A stretch of DNA of 64,000 nucleotides, taken from assembly GCF_037023145.1 (NCBI RefSeq), contig NZ_CP146091.1, positions 620,001 through 684,000 of the forward strand. Direction: 5' to 3'. Under the pieces are notes generated by a model. It did no database searches, was not told where the DNA came from, and worked only from the letters and a program-made list of their open reading frames with translations. Origin of the DNA: Ralstonia sp. RRA (GTDB lineage Bacteria; Pseudomonadota; Gammaproteobacteria; Burkholderiales; Burkholderiaceae). The stretch's first letter is position 1; every line of letters begins with the position of its first letter. Below are positions 16,992 through 24,921 of the stretch, one piece after another. A program made the position numbers and the translations under genes.

Positions 16992-18518
16992 GTGATCGAC
17001 GTGGCCATACTGAGCATCATTCGACGCTGGCATCTTCGCGACCAGATCCCGCTGCGCGAGATCGCCAGACGCCTGGGCATCTCCAGGAACACGGTCAGGC
17101 GCTATCTGCGCGCTGACACCACGGCACCGGCCTATCCTGCACGGCAGAGTCCGAGCAAGCTCGACGGCCATGCCGCCAAGCTCTCCGCTTGGCTCAAGAC
17201 CGAGGCCAACAAGCCACGCAAGCAACGGCGCACACTCAAGCAGATCCACACTGATCTGTGTGCCTTGGGCTTCACCGGCTCCTACGATCGCGTTGCCGCA
17301 TTCGCTCGCCGCTGGCGCCAGGAGCAACAGGAGCAAGCCCGCACGTCGGGGCGAGGCACCTTTATCCCACTGCGCTTCGCAGAGGGTGAGGCCTTCCAGT
17401 TCGACTGGAGCGAGGACTGGGCGGTCATCGCCGGCGAGCGCACCAAGCTGCAAGTGGCTCAGTTCAAGCTCAGCCACAGCCGCGCATTCTTCCTGCGCGC
17501 GTATCTGCTGCAGACCCACGAGATGCTGTTCGATGCCCATCACCACGCCTTTGTGGCCTGGGGCGGTATCCCGCGTCGCGGCATCTACGACAACATGAAG
17601 ACCGCCGTGGATCGCGTGCGCCTGGGCAAGTTGCGTGACGTCAACTTGCGCTTCAGCACCATGGTCAGCCACTACCTGTTCGACGCCGAGTTCTGTAACC
17701 CGGCCTCGGGCTGGGAGAAGGGGCAGATAGAGAAGAACGTGCAGGACAGCCGTCACCGCATCTGGCAACGCATCCCTGCATTCGGCTCTCTGGCGGCACT
17801 TAATGACTGGCTGGCCGACCAGTGCGTACGGCTGTGGCAGCAGACCCGCCATCCTGAGCTGGACATGACCCTCTGGGAGGCCTGGTCGCTGGAGCGGCCA
17901 CACCTGATGCCCGTGGGGCAGCCGTTCGATGGCTTTGTGGAGCACACCAAGCGCGTCTCACCAACCTGCCTGGTGACCTTCGAGCGCAACCGCTACAGCG
18001 TACCGGCGTCGTTTGCCAACCGGCCCATCAGTCTGCGCGTCTATGCCAATCGGCTCGTGTTCGTGGCCGAAGGCCAGGTGATTGCCGAGCACGTGCGGCA
18101 CATCGACCGTAGCCATCTTCCGGGGCGCACAATCTATGACTGGCACCACTACCTCGCGGTGCTGCAGCGTAAGCCCGGTGCGCTGCGTAACGGCGCACCG
18201 TTCGCCGAACTGCCAGAGGGCTTCCGACGCCTGCAATCCACACTGCTCAAACGCCCTGGTGGCGATCGCGAGATGGTCGAGATCCTGGCGCTGGTGCTGT
18301 TGCACGACGAACAGGCCGTGCTCACTGCGGTGGAGCTCGCACTGGAGGCGGGTGCCCCGTCCAAGCAAACCATCCTGAACATCCTCAGCCGCCTCCTGGA
18401 AGGCGAGCCCGTGGCACCGATCACCTCACCACAGGCACTGGCGCTGCACGTCGAACCGCAGGCCAACGTCGGCCGCTACGACAGCTTGCGAGATCGGGAG
18501 GTGCATCATGCAGCATGA
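16992..18518 (+). CDS. istA: IS21-family transposase IstA
   Basis: 508 residues. The N-terminal helix-turn-helix is [24 protein letters not shown] (~20-40). The retroviral-type DDE core has Asp in FQFDWSEDW (~138), Asp in [10 protein letters not shown] (~199) and Glu in GQIEKNVQ (~246), followed by the C-terminal beta domain ([23 protein letters not shown]). It catalyses strand cutting and joining at the IS ends, with IstB. The frame is undamaged. It overlaps istB by 11 bases. ATG 16992 is preferred over alternatives, with GGGAGAT upstream. Confidence 0.93.
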   Translation: MIDVAILSIIRRWHLRDQIPLREIARRLGISRNTVRRYLRADTTAPAYPARQSPSKLDGHAAKLSAWLKTEANKPRKQRRTLKQIHTDLCALGFTGSYDRVAAFARRWRQEQQEQARTSGRGTFIPLRFAEGEAFQFDWSEDWAVIAGERTKLQVAQFKLSHSRAFFLRAYLLQTHEMLFDAHHHAFVAWGGIPRRGIYDNMKTAVDRVRLGKLRDVNLRFSTMVSHYLFDAEFCNPASGWEKGQIEKNVQDSRHRIWQRIPAFGSLAALNDWLADQCVRLWQQTRHPELDMTLWEAWSLERPHLMPVGQPFDGFVEHTKRVSPTCLVTFERNRYSVPASFANRPISLRVYANRLVFVAEGQVIAEHVRHIDRSHLPGRTIYDWHHYLAVLQRKPGALRNGAPFAELPEGFRRLQSTLLKRPGGDREMVEILALVLLHDEQAVLTAVELALEAGAPSKQTILNILSRLLEGEPVAPITSPQALALHVEPQANVGRYDSLRDREVHHAA

Positions 18519-19293
18519 AGTCATGTTGGAGATGCTCAAGTCGTTGAAGCTGCACGGCATGGCACAAGCGCTGGGCGACCTGGCGGCGCAGGACTCGCCG
18601 GCCTACCAGTCGGCCGTGGCCATCCTGTCGCGTCTGCTCAAGGCCGAGCTCACCGAGCGCGAGGTGCGCTCGCTGGCCTATCAGATGAAGGTGGCGCGCT
18701 TCCCAGCCTACCGAGACCTGACCGGCTTCGACTTCAGTTGCAGCGAGGCCAACGAAGCACTGGTGCGGCAGCTTCACCGCTGCGAGTTCCTCGAGTCGGC
18801 GCACAACATCGTGCTGGTCGGCGGCCCAGGTACGGGCAAGACCCATCTCGGCACCGCCATCGGCGTGCAGGCCGTGGAGCACCATCACCGTCGAGTGCGC
18901 TTCTTCTCGACCGTGGAGCTCGTCAACGCGTTGGAACTGGAGAAGGTCTCAGGCAAGCCGGGACACCTGGCCACGCGACTCATGTATGCCGACCTGGTGA
19001 TCCTCGATGAGCTGGGCTATCTGCCGTTCAGCCAGACCGGCGGCGCATTGCTGTTCCACCTGATCAGCAAGCTCTACGAGCGCACCAGCCTCGTCATCAC
19101 CACCAACCTGAGCTTCGGCGAATGGTCCAGCGTCTTCGGGGACGCCAAGATGACCACCGCGCTATTGGATCGCCTCACGCACCACTGCCACATTGTTGAA
19201 ACCGGCAACGATAGCTATCGTTTCAAGCACAGCACCACCCAGCCCAAGAAGGAGAAACGCACCGCCAAACAACCCGCACAAAGCGACACCTAA
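18508..19293 (+). CDS. istB: IS21-family helper ATPase IstB
   Basis: 261 residues. AAA+ ATPase of the DnaC/IstB group: Walker [11 protein letters not shown] (~108-117), Walker [14 protein letters not shown] (~165-177), and sensor-1 region [12 protein letters not shown]. An N-terminal helical IstB domain (~1-70) precedes it. It acts in target selection and stimulates IstA. The start lies within the end of istA, so the two are translationally coupled. The gene is intact, and the element could be active. Confidence 0.93.
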   Translation: MQHEVMLEMLKSLKLHGMAQALGDLAAQDSPAYQSAVAILSRLLKAELTEREVRSLAYQMKVARFPAYRDLTGFDFSCSEANEALVRQLHRCEFLESAHNIVLVGGPGTGKTHLGTAIGVQAVEHHHRRVRFFSTVELVNALELEKVSGKPGHLATRLMYADLVILDELGYLPFSQTGGALLFHLISKLYERTSLVITTNLSFGEWSSVFGDAKMTTALLDRLTHHCHIVETGNDSYRFKHSTTQPKKEKRTAKQPAQSDT

Positions 19294-19357
19294 CAGCCTT
19301 TGGGGTGGGTCAGTTTTCGATGCAAATCCTGGGTCAGGATTCGGTGCAAATCAACAC

Positions 19358-19691
19358 GCTGACCTTTGGTGATGCCGCGCTTACGCATTTGCTTGACGTA
19401 GTCGTAGGCGCGCTCAAATTTCTTCTTGTGTTTAGGGGGGAGCGTTGCGGTACACACGACCATCTGAGTCGGGGCGCGCTTTTCTCCGAATGGGACCGAT
19501 CCGCTATCCCTTACGACAGTCAGTTTCTGAGATGTGATGTCGCTGGCGAGCTTTCCGATGCGTTCGCGGCGGATGCGGCCGGTAGATAGGTTCTCCAGTT
19601 GAACGTACTGGTCGTCCAGGACACGTTGGACCTGCCACTGAGCGTCGCCGCTCTGCAAGACTAGATCCGTATCAAGCGTGTAGATCGACAT
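19358..19691 (-). pseudogene. tnsB: Tn7-like transposase TnsB, N-terminal fragment cut by the IS21 element
   Basis: About 111 residues remain from ATG 19691 (GGAGG 5 bases upstream): a basic N-terminus with LSTGRIRRERIGKLASDI and, at the cut, ERAYDYVKQMRKRGITKG. After that the frame enters the IS end and stops at 19290. TnsB-type transposases are about 600-700 residues with a central DDE core, which is lost here. Assignment as TnsB rests mainly on the overlapping upstream tnsA and on the general look of the N-terminus. The rest of tnsB and any tnsC/tniQ are absent between the IS and the hsp70 gene, so a deletion accompanied or followed the insertion. Confidence 0.6.
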
Positions 19692-20307
19692 CGATGCCTC
19701 CGACCGGGTAGACCAACTGATCCTCATCGAAGTCGAACGCCTCGTTGATCCGAAGGCGTCTACGCCCGACTAAATGCAGAACCGTCTCAACGGAGGTGGA
19801 TGCCTCACACGCTACATCGCGGATTTTGATGCCATTGGGACAATGGCAGGCGACAGCGATGATTCGCTCCGTTACCACTTTGGAAATATGGCTACGTGCG
19901 TGCCGAAGTAGAACTGAGGCGCGCTCGTGGCGTTTGCCGTGGTGAATTTGTTTTTCCGTGGCTACGACGAACTGGAAGCCCTTCTCTTGCAGACGTTGCT
20001 CGGCACATGCCAATCGCGGCTTGTTCCTATCGTCGCGCGCTCGCTTGTCAGGCTTCACCTCGACCACGACTTTCTTGTCGGGTCCGACCAAGAGGAAGTC
20101 GGGGAAATATGTGCCCAGTTCTCCGAGATCCAGCGAAAAAGGTTGGTGAGCTATCGAAGAAATCTCGAGGTCCAGAAGCGCAAGGCGCACAAAATCGCGT
20201 TCAAGCAGACTCTCGTATTCGATGGGGGTGGACTGGAACCACGGGCAGGCGATAAGCCCCACTCGTCGGTGCGGCGAGCGGGTTACGACCTTTCTGGCGG
20301 CTTGCAT
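19672..20307 (-). CDS. tnsA: TnsA-like transposon endonuclease
   Basis: 211 residues. The N-terminal half has the restriction-endonuclease fold of TnsA: Glu in TPIEYESLLERDF (~30-39), Asp in TYFPDFLLV (~70), and Glu83-Val-Lys85 in VVVEVKPDKR, the usual metal-binding set. The C-terminal half (~130-211) fits a winged-helix TnsA domain with a degenerate helix-turn-helix. TnsA cuts the 5' ends of Tn7-like elements while TnsB cuts the 3' ends, giving cut-and-paste movement. GGAGAG 6 bases upstream selects ATG 20307. It overlaps tnsB by 20 bases. The gene looks intact but its partner is broken. Confidence 0.72.
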   Translation of the reverse strand: MQAARKVVTRSPHRRVGLIACPWFQSTPIEYESLLERDFVRLALLDLEISSIAHQPFSLDLGELGTYFPDFLLVGPDKKVVVEVKPDKRARDDRNKPRLACAEQRLQEKGFQFVVATEKQIHHGKRHERASVLLRHARSHISKVVTERIIAVACHCPNGIKIRDVACEASTSVETVLHLVGRRRLRINEAFDFDEDQLVYPVGGIDVDLHA

Positions 20308-20363
20308 GAGGTCTCTCCAAGCAAAGGGGATCCGTCTCCCCGAAGGGAAGGCTTGAAGAGGAC

Positions 20364-20392
20364 TTGACAGGTGGGATAGTGCGTTCGATACT
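20364..20392 (+). promoter_or_regulatory. Candidate sigma70 promoter on the plus strand, upstream of and divergent to tnsA
   Basis: TTGACA (20364-20369, perfect -35), a 17-base spacer and GATACT (20387-20392, 4 of 6 bases of -10). It points away from tnsA and is followed after about 65 bases by an intrinsic terminator, with no open frame between. Prediction from consensus only. Confidence 0.45.
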
Positions 20393-20398
20393 GACTGC

Positions 20399-20467
20399 GC
20401 CAACAGAGGTATCGAAAGGTATCTCCACGCCGCCTAGTCCTCCGGGGTTAGGTGGCGTTTTTATTTT
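20399..20467 (+). ncRNA. Candidate short RNA between a promoter and a terminator next to tnsA
   Basis: If transcription starts about 7 bases after the predicted -10, a transcript of roughly 69 bases would end at the T-run near 20467. It contains no plausible reading frame. About half of it is the terminator hairpin. It would be divergent to tnsA and end where the convergent XRE gene stops. It could regulate transposition or simply be a leftover leader; nothing but position supports a function. Confidence 0.3.
20428..20467 (+). terminator. Intrinsic terminator
   Basis: CGCCGCCTAG (20428-20437) pairs with TTAGGTGGCG (20448-20457) with G-T wobbles at two places, followed by TTTTTATTTT (20458-20467). 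This is the form of a Rho-independent terminator on the plus strand. No plus-strand gene precedes it, which is why a short RNA is considered. Confidence 0.62.
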
Positions 20468-20884
20468 CTACATAGGTGTCTCCTCTACGCGTTTCAGCGT
20501 ACGGCTTGTGCAAGTGGCCCCCCGATCGCTGCGTCGGAATACCTCCAGCATTGCGGACAAGGCTTTGGCGTCCGCTGGAGACAGGGTTGGGAGCAACTCG
20601 GAAAACTGAGCGCACAGGTGGTACGCCGCAGCCGGCGCACCGCGCTGAGGCAGGCTGAAGTGGCGCGATACCTCGAAAGCCTCACGCAGGCTAGCTTCGT
20701 CAGCGCCACCTAGATCTAAGACGCGGACGATTCGTTCGACGAGCTCCGCTTCCTTGGGAAGCTTAGAGCCGCATTCGAGCGCCGAGATGTAGGACTGACG
20801 ATAGCCCAACCGCGCCGCGAACTCCCCCTGTGCCAGTTCGAACCTCGCACGTAGCATCCTTAGAACTATCGAAAATGGGCTCAT
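20468..20884 (-). CDS. XRE-family helix-turn-helix regulator
   Basis: 138 residues from ATG 20884. The helix-turn-helix covers about residues 12-60: FELAQGEFAARLGYRQSYISALECGSKLP, a typical Cro/CI-type domain. The C-terminal ~70 residues are unassigned. The family binds DNA to control phage, transposon or toxin genes. It lies upstream of tnsA in the same orientation, 160 bases from it, so it may belong to the Tn7-like element's cargo or control genes. The frame is open to a TTG at 20941. No clear ribosome site supports either start. Confidence 0.68.
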   Translation of the reverse strand: MSPFSIVLRMLRARFELAQGEFAARLGYRQSYISALECGSKLPKEAELVERIVRVLDLGGADEASLREAFEVSRHFSLPQRGAPAAAYHLCAQFSELLPTLSPADAKALSAMLEVFRRSDRGATCTSRTLKRVEETPM

Positions 20885-20946
20885 TGGAGAGTCGAGAAAT
20901 TCTTTGGTGCTAAGAGTAAGAAATCGTTGAGACCCTTTCAAGAATT

Positions 20947-21225
20947 TTATCTCGCATGGAGATGGATAATTACTTTGAGCGATATAAAAGGCGTAGATGG
21001 GGCGCTTACGCTAGATAGGCTTATATGCTTGTAATCATGGTAATAACCAATCTGGTGCGAGATGGATTGGGGCCAGGAGCATGATTGCGCGGCATCGGGG
21101 GCGGGTGTTGGTGGGGTGACGAACAGACGGGGACTGTTTTCTTCATAGATCAGTTGCTCGGCGTTGCTGAGAGCGATATAGCCCCCAGCGGTTTGGGATT
21201 GTGTGATCTGGGGTGGGTCCGCCAT
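20947..21225 (-). CDS. Hypothetical protein, doubtful
   Basis: 92 residues from ATG 21225, which has GGAAG about 5 bases upstream. The N-terminal part (MADPPQITQSQTAGGYIALSNAEQ) looks like ordinary protein, but I do not recognise a family. The last third reads through a repeated promoter-like segment (near 20990-21041) and ends in a low-quality basic tail, so the original 3' end may be lost. It could be a real short gene, a fragment, or chance. Confidence 0.25.
   Translation of the reverse strand: MADPPQITQSQTAGGYIALSNAEQLIYEENSPRLFVTPPTPAPDAAQSCSWPQSISHQIGYYHDYKHISLSSVSAPSTPFISLKVIIHLHAR
20990..21041 (+). repeat. Imperfect repeat, copy A (promoter-like segment)
   Basis: A-rich lead followed by GGGCGCTTACGCTAGATAGG and ending TGTAATCATGG. 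Its last 41 bases match copy B, upstream of the XRE gene at 21588, at 31 positions without gaps. The ATG at its end opens only a 15-codon frame, so this looks like a duplicated promoter/start region whose gene is gone. Confidence 0.5.
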
Positions 21226-21462
21226 TTCCACTTCCCGGACGAAATTTATGTTTTCACCCTGAATCAGCATGACTTTTCGACAAAAACAAGCGATCTTGCT
21301 GGTCAAGAAGACGACCTCACGTGAGCGTTGCGTGGCCGAGAGCGCTGATTGGGTCCCCTAACGGTGCAAATGAGGCTGTGGGAATTGGCTTCTATTGAAG
21401 AGACGGTCAGTGTGAATTCGAAAAGAACCAGTATCACGGGATTTTGGTAGAACGATTTAATA

Positions 21463-21498
21463 GGCAAAAAAGGGGCGTTTATCCTCCGGTTTTGGGCG
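21463..21498 (+). repeat. Imperfect repeat, copy C
   Basis: GGCAAAAAAGGGGCGTTTATCC then TCCGGTTTTGGGCG resembles the first 34 bases of copy B (A-run, GGGCG[C/T]TTA, then CGGTTT). It lies about 78 bases upstream of copy B. It is the weakest of the three copies and may be a second operator for the same regulator. Confidence 0.35.
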
Positions 21499-21540
21499 CA
21501 GAAAGAAATGGGTGTTTATTCGCATATCCATGGCACTAGA

Positions 21541-21590
21541 GGCGCAAAAAGGGCGCTTACGGTAGACGGTTTCGTTTGCGTGGAATCATG
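21541..21590 (+). repeat. Imperfect repeat, copy B (leader of the XRE gene at 21588)
   Basis: GGCGCAAAAAGGGCGCTTAC, GGTAGACGGTTTCG and TGGAATCATGG run directly into the start codon of the HipB-like gene. The position suggests an operator or promoter bound by the protein itself, with copies A and C as relatives in the same 600-base stretch. Confidence 0.45.
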
Positions 21591-21902
21591 GCGGGAATAG
21601 ATCTGACGCCGGAAGAGATGGAGGCGGAACTGGGTGAAAAGCTCAGGTCGCTTCGCCTGCTCAGGAATCTCGAGCAGAAGACGCTGGCTGAAACGGCTGG
21701 CGTAAGCGTCAGGGCATTGCGTAACCTCGAGGGAGGCCATGGCTCGACGGTCAAGACCCTGGTCTGCGTGCTCCGTGCTTTGGGGCGGCAGGATTGGCTC
21801 AACACCGTTGCGCCGGTTGACACCACCAATCCGTTGACTCTCACTCGTGAGGCCCAGCCCCGGCTGCGCGCCTCCCATTCGCGTCTGCGTCGTTCCACTT
21901 GA
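21588..21902 (+). CDS. HipB-like XRE-family regulator
   Basis: 104 residues. The helix-turn-helix is LRSLRLLRNLEQKTLAETAG then VSVRALRNLEGG (~18-50), and the following VKTLVCVLRALGRQDWLNTV...NPLTLTREAQPR block is typical of the antitoxin-like regulator that precedes HipA-type kinases. No intact hipA follows; the next 400 bases hold only a short unrecognised frame. It could be an orphan antitoxin-like repressor. The start at ATG 21588 sits at the end of repeat copy B, so autoregulation is likely. Confidence 0.72.
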   Translation: MAGIDLTPEEMEAELGEKLRSLRLLRNLEQKTLAETAGVSVRALRNLEGGHGSTVKTLVCVLRALGRQDWLNTVAPVDTTNPLTLTREAQPRLRASHSRLRRST

Positions 21903-22317
21903 GCCGGGTGCAGCGCCGCCTGCGCCAAGGTTCTCGACGCCATGGGTCTCGCGCAGCCAGCCGCCAATGTGGAGAACTACTACATCGCCCCTCGCGAGTG
22001 CCCGCGGTATGGCAGCCACATTGGCGTGGCTGATGATTCCACTCCCGTATTCATCCCACCACAGGTATCCCGGCGCGGCGATATCGCTTAGGTTAATACA
22101 TGCTGCAAGCCGCCCAGAATTTCCGAATCCTAGGCAACGGCCGATAACTATTCTTCATTCCTACTTTTTGTAGGAGAGCGTCATCTGGCATTCCATCCCC
22201 TGGGGCGAAGTTCAAGAGGGGGGGGGGACCTTTCTCTAAGCTAACAGTGCATCGCCGTAGTTGTTCGGCTGTTGCGTATAACTGTGCCGGTTAAGGCACG
22301 CAAAGCAGAGAAAGCTT
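21903..22317. other. Gap of 415 bases: no recognisable gene
   Basis: A plus-strand frame from about 21910 to 22090 stays open (…KVLDAMGLAQPAANVENYY…) but has no start signal and I do not recognise it; it may be a decayed piece of the gene that once followed the HipB-like regulator. The remainder is AT-richer and non-coding, with a run of ten G residues at 22218-22227. Confidence 0.4.
22218..22227 (+). repeat. G10 homopolymer tract
   Basis: Ten consecutive G residues, about 90 bases upstream of the truncated EamA gene. Homopolymers of this length can slip during replication and change promoter spacing. Here the downstream gene is broken, so a present-day role is doubtful. Confidence 0.6.
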
Positions 22318-22737
22318 GTGCCCGAATTACTTGCAATCCTCGCGCTACTGATCTGGAGCTCGCTAGCCGCTTCCGCGGTTGCGTTGAGCGGAATTCCTGC
22401 ACCTTTCTCTACAGGTGTTGCTTTGGTGATTGGTGGTGCATGTGGCCTCCCATGGGTCCGTTGGCGAGAGCTGCCTCCGTCTGCAGTCCTAGTCGGTGCC
22501 GCGGCGATGTTCGGCTATCACGGGCTGTATTTCCTGAGCCTCAAATTGGCTGAGCCAGTTGCAGCCAATCTCCTGCACTACCTCTGGCCGCTCCTAATCA
22601 TCCTCCTCACGCCGGTGTTGTTGCCCAATCACCGGCTTTCATGCACACCCGTGGTTGCGGGTCTGCTCGGCTTTGCAGGCGTTGCGGCATGTGTTGGCGA
22701 CGCCCCCGCAGCGGACCTGGGTGCGTGGTGGGGATAG
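22318..22737 (+). pseudogene. EamA/DMT-family transporter, truncated after about five helices
   Basis: 139 residues from GTG 22318. It is hydrophobic, with the first EamA domain recognisable: PELLAILALLIWSSLAASAVAL...AAMFGYHGLYFLSLKLAEPVAANLLHYLWPLLIILLTPVLL, as in drug/metabolite exporters of the YddG/EamA kind, and LLGFAGVAACVGD starting the next helix. Full members have about 290 residues and ten helices; here the frame ends at a stop just after this point and the second EamA domain is missing from the DNA. A deletion or insertion event removed the 3' half, so no function is expected. Confidence 0.7.
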
Positions 22738-23299
22738 GTGTGTGGGGGATGCCCTTGCGGGGGCTGGTGCGGTCGTGCCAGATGGGCTGTGTCCACCAGT
22801 AAAGGTAGTTGGATAGAAACCGGCTTCTGTTACTTGGATCATGTCGTATCACCTGCTCCTTGCCGCGGGGCATTCAGCACACGCGGCGACATCGGGTGAT
22901 ACGCATTAGATCGCAGAGGCTACCCACCCCGGCAAGCACCGTCGACATGGTCGAGCGCCAATATCACGCACGACGGCTCGCTGCTGTCATTCCCGAACTT
23001 CAAGCTTTCCGAACTCTCGTTCTGATCCGGTACGGTGCCGCCGCCATACCACTGGCAGGCCATTGCTCGCGTTGCACCAGTGGAACGCTGTGATGCATGA
23101 GTGCGCCCAAATTCTCCTAAAAATTAACTAAAGCAAGAATTAATATTGCCTCCAACTCGGTGGTCCCCTGGCGTCGGTCCTCGCCTCTCTCAGCCAACAG
23201 AGTACGTGGAGGGCCTTGAGGCCGTCTTGTGACCCACAGCGGACGTCTACGCCGTGGCACGCGCTCAAAGACGGATTCTCCCGCGCTGATCCCATCTTG
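22738..23299. other. Gap of ~560 bases: no supported gene
   Basis: Contains several short frames in all directions. A minus-strand frame with AGGTG before its ATG at 22842 begins MIQVTEAGFYPTTFTGG but soon runs antisense into the truncated transporter, so it is at best a fragment. Plus-strand ~22948-23006 shows an ungapped frame (DGSLLSFPNFKLSELSF) that is also only a fragment. I read this as mixed remnants at the right edge of the mobile region. Confidence 0.35.
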
Positions 23300-23311
23300 T
23301 TAATTAATTAA
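23300..23311. promoter_or_regulatory. TTAATTAATTAA palindrome in the RND operon promoter region
   Basis: A 12-base perfect palindrome followed after 5 bases by a related CAATTAATAG. It lies 24-36 bases before the first gene of the efflux operon in otherwise GC-rich DNA. It may be the operator for the TetR-family regulator encoded at the end of the operon, or an AT-rich promoter element. Inference from position only. Confidence 0.35.
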
Positions 23312-23335
23312 CACGTCAATTAATAGTTTGTAATC

Positions 23336-24913
23336 ATGCGCGAATATTCTGTGGACATGGGCGGAGCGGACAGTCGGCAGCCTCTGGGCCACCACTTGGA
23401 AAAGCGGCTTGGTATAGCAGCGTTGGCGGCCGCCATGTTGCTTGGCGGTTGTGCTGTCGGCCCGGACTTCAAGTTACCTGCGGCTCCGAAGGAAACCTCT
23501 TACACCGAGCAGCCATTACCTGCGGCTACCGCCAGTGCACCCGGATTGGGCGGTGCGTCGCAGCGTTTTGCGCCCGGTGGCGATATATCGGCACAGTGGT
23601 GGACGCTGTTCCATTCGGCCGAAATCGACGCGCTGATCAAGGAGGCGCTGACCAACAGTCCGACGTTGGGTGCCGCGCAGGCGACCCTTCGACAAGCCCG
23701 CGAAACGCTGAGGGCTAACCAGGGCGGACTTCTTCTGCCCAGCGTAACGGCGCAAACGCAGGGGTCACGTCAGCGGACCTCTGGCGGCGCGACCGGCACA
23801 TCGTTTGGCGCTGCCGAATTGAACACGCTCAATGCAACGGTGAGCGTCTCGTACAACGTTGACGTCTTCGGTAGCGCCCGGCGGCAGATCGAGGGGGTCG
23901 AAGCGCAAGTGGATGCGTCACGGTTTCAGCTTGAGGCCACCTATCTGACGCTGACGGCAAACGTCGTCACCACCGCGTTGCGCGAAGCCTCTTTGCGCGC
24001 CCAATTGCGAGCCACGGAGGAAATCGCTGAAGCGCAAGCACAGCAACTCCGTCTTGTGCAGCAACAGTTTTCGGTAGGCGCAGTACCGCGCTCGACGGTT
24101 CTACAGCAGCAGACTCAGCTTGCCACGACTCGCGCAAGCATTCCCGGATTGGAAAAGCAGCTCGGTCAAACACGCGACCAGCTCGCGGTACTCATAGGCA
24201 AGGCGCCATCGGCCGCCGAGTTGCCCGTCATCAAGCTCGAGAATCTGACACTGCCGACCGAATTGCCAGTCAGTCTGCCCTCGTCTCTCGTGCGGCAACG
24301 CCCGGACATTAGGGCGAGCGAGGCTCAGCTCCACCAAGCCAGCGCTCAAATTGGTGTTGCCACTGCCGCGATGCTTCCTCAGTTCAGCATTACCGGCGAC
24401 TACGGTTACCAAGGCTCCCGGCTGGCAAATCTCTTCAATCCGGCAAACGTTCTTTGGTCACTGGCGGGCGGCTTGACCCAGCCCATCTTCAAGGGCGGGC
24501 AATTGACGGCAGAACGTCGCGCCGCCATCGCCGCTTACGACGCCGCCTGGCAGCAATACCGCAGTACGGTTCTGCAAGGCGTGCAAAACGTCGCCGACAC
24601 GCTCGTCGCGCTCGAAACCGACGCCCGGACTTTGGCCGCCGATGTCGAGGCTGACAGCCTCGCACGGGAAACGCTGGATCTAGCGGCCGCCCAATACAAG
24701 CTGGGGGCCGTGAGCTATCTGACCCTGCTCGATGCGCAGCGTCAGTACTACCAAGCGCACGTGACGCTCATCCAAGCTCAAGCCACTCGCTTTACCGATA
24801 CCGCAACGTTGTTCCAGGCCCTTGGTGGAGGCTGGTGGAACCGTACTGAATCTTTGGCTGAGGTACCGTCGCCGTCGGCATGGTCTGGCCAAGTTGAACA
24901 ACAGAATCCGTGA
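23336..24913 (+). CDS. RND efflux outer-membrane factor, NodT/OprM family lipoprotein
   Basis: 525 residues. The signal ends in LLGGCAVGPDF (lipobox Cys ~39), typical of NodT-type outer-membrane factors, followed by two copies of the long coiled-coil/beta domain (DALIKEALTNSPTLGAAQATLRQARE; RPDIRASEAQLHQASAQIGVATAAMLPQ). It forms the trimeric outer-membrane channel for the pump encoded downstream. Start could be ATG 23336 or ATG 23357. The stop overlaps a possible GTG of the next gene, so the three pump genes are co-translated. Order OMF-MFP-RND is less common than MFP-RND-OMF. Confidence 0.9.
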   Translation: MREYSVDMGGADSRQPLGHHLEKRLGIAALAAAMLLGGCAVGPDFKLPAAPKETSYTEQPLPAATASAPGLGGASQRFAPGGDISAQWWTLFHSAEIDALIKEALTNSPTLGAAQATLRQARETLRANQGGLLLPSVTAQTQGSRQRTSGGATGTSFGAAELNTLNATVSVSYNVDVFGSARRQIEGVEAQVDASRFQLEATYLTLTANVVTTALREASLRAQLRATEEIAEAQAQQLRLVQQQFSVGAVPRSTVLQQQTQLATTRASIPGLEKQLGQTRDQLAVLIGKAPSAAELPVIKLENLTLPTELPVSLPSSLVRQRPDIRASEAQLHQASAQIGVATAAMLPQFSITGDYGYQGSRLANLFNPANVLWSLAGGLTQPIFKGGQLTAERRAAIAAYDAAWQQYRSTVLQGVQNVADTLVALETDARTLAADVEADSLARETLDLAAAQYKLGAVSYLTLLDAQRQYYQAHVTLIQAQATRFTDTATLFQALGGGWWNRTESLAEVPSPSAWSGQVEQQNP

Positions 24914-24921
24914 GGACGACC

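Larger units (their letters stand above)
16888..19356 (+). mobile_element. Complete IS21-family insertion sequence (istA-istB)
   Basis: About 2.47 kb bounded by 27-bp inverted repeats with one mismatch (16888-16914 and 19330-19356), both starting TGTTGATTTGCAC. Inside each end lies a second, related copy of the motif (...TGCATCGAA...TGACCCAC, ~16926-16949 and ~19305-19329), the multiple terminal repeats usual for IS21. It holds intact istA and istB. The bases outside the ends (...AACGCG | CGCTGA...) do not form a direct repeat, so no target duplication is visible. It cuts the Tn7-like tnsB gene on its right. Confidence 0.92.

Noticed and set aside
16706..17092. N-terminal extension of the Hsp70-like protein
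   Set aside because: Runs through the IS21 left end and into istA; the Hsp70 fold starts at the ATG pair 16702/16705.
19290..19357. C-terminal continuation of the TnsB fragment
   Set aside because: These codons are the IS21 right-end repeats read in reverse, not transposase sequence.
16885..19360. Target-site duplication for the IS21 element
   Set aside because: Flanks (…AACGCG and CGCTGA…) share no 4-8 base direct repeat; the apparent GCG/CGC match extends the inverted repeat instead.
22639..22842. Small minus-strand gene beginning MIQVTEAGFYP
   Set aside because: Plausible first residues and ribosome site, but two thirds is antisense to the truncated EamA gene across a junction; kept only as a note in the gap entry.
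23140..23290. Possible structured RNA in the GC-rich block before the efflux operon
   Set aside because: Several short complementary stretches but no clear stem-loop with promoter or terminator; not distinguishable from background.
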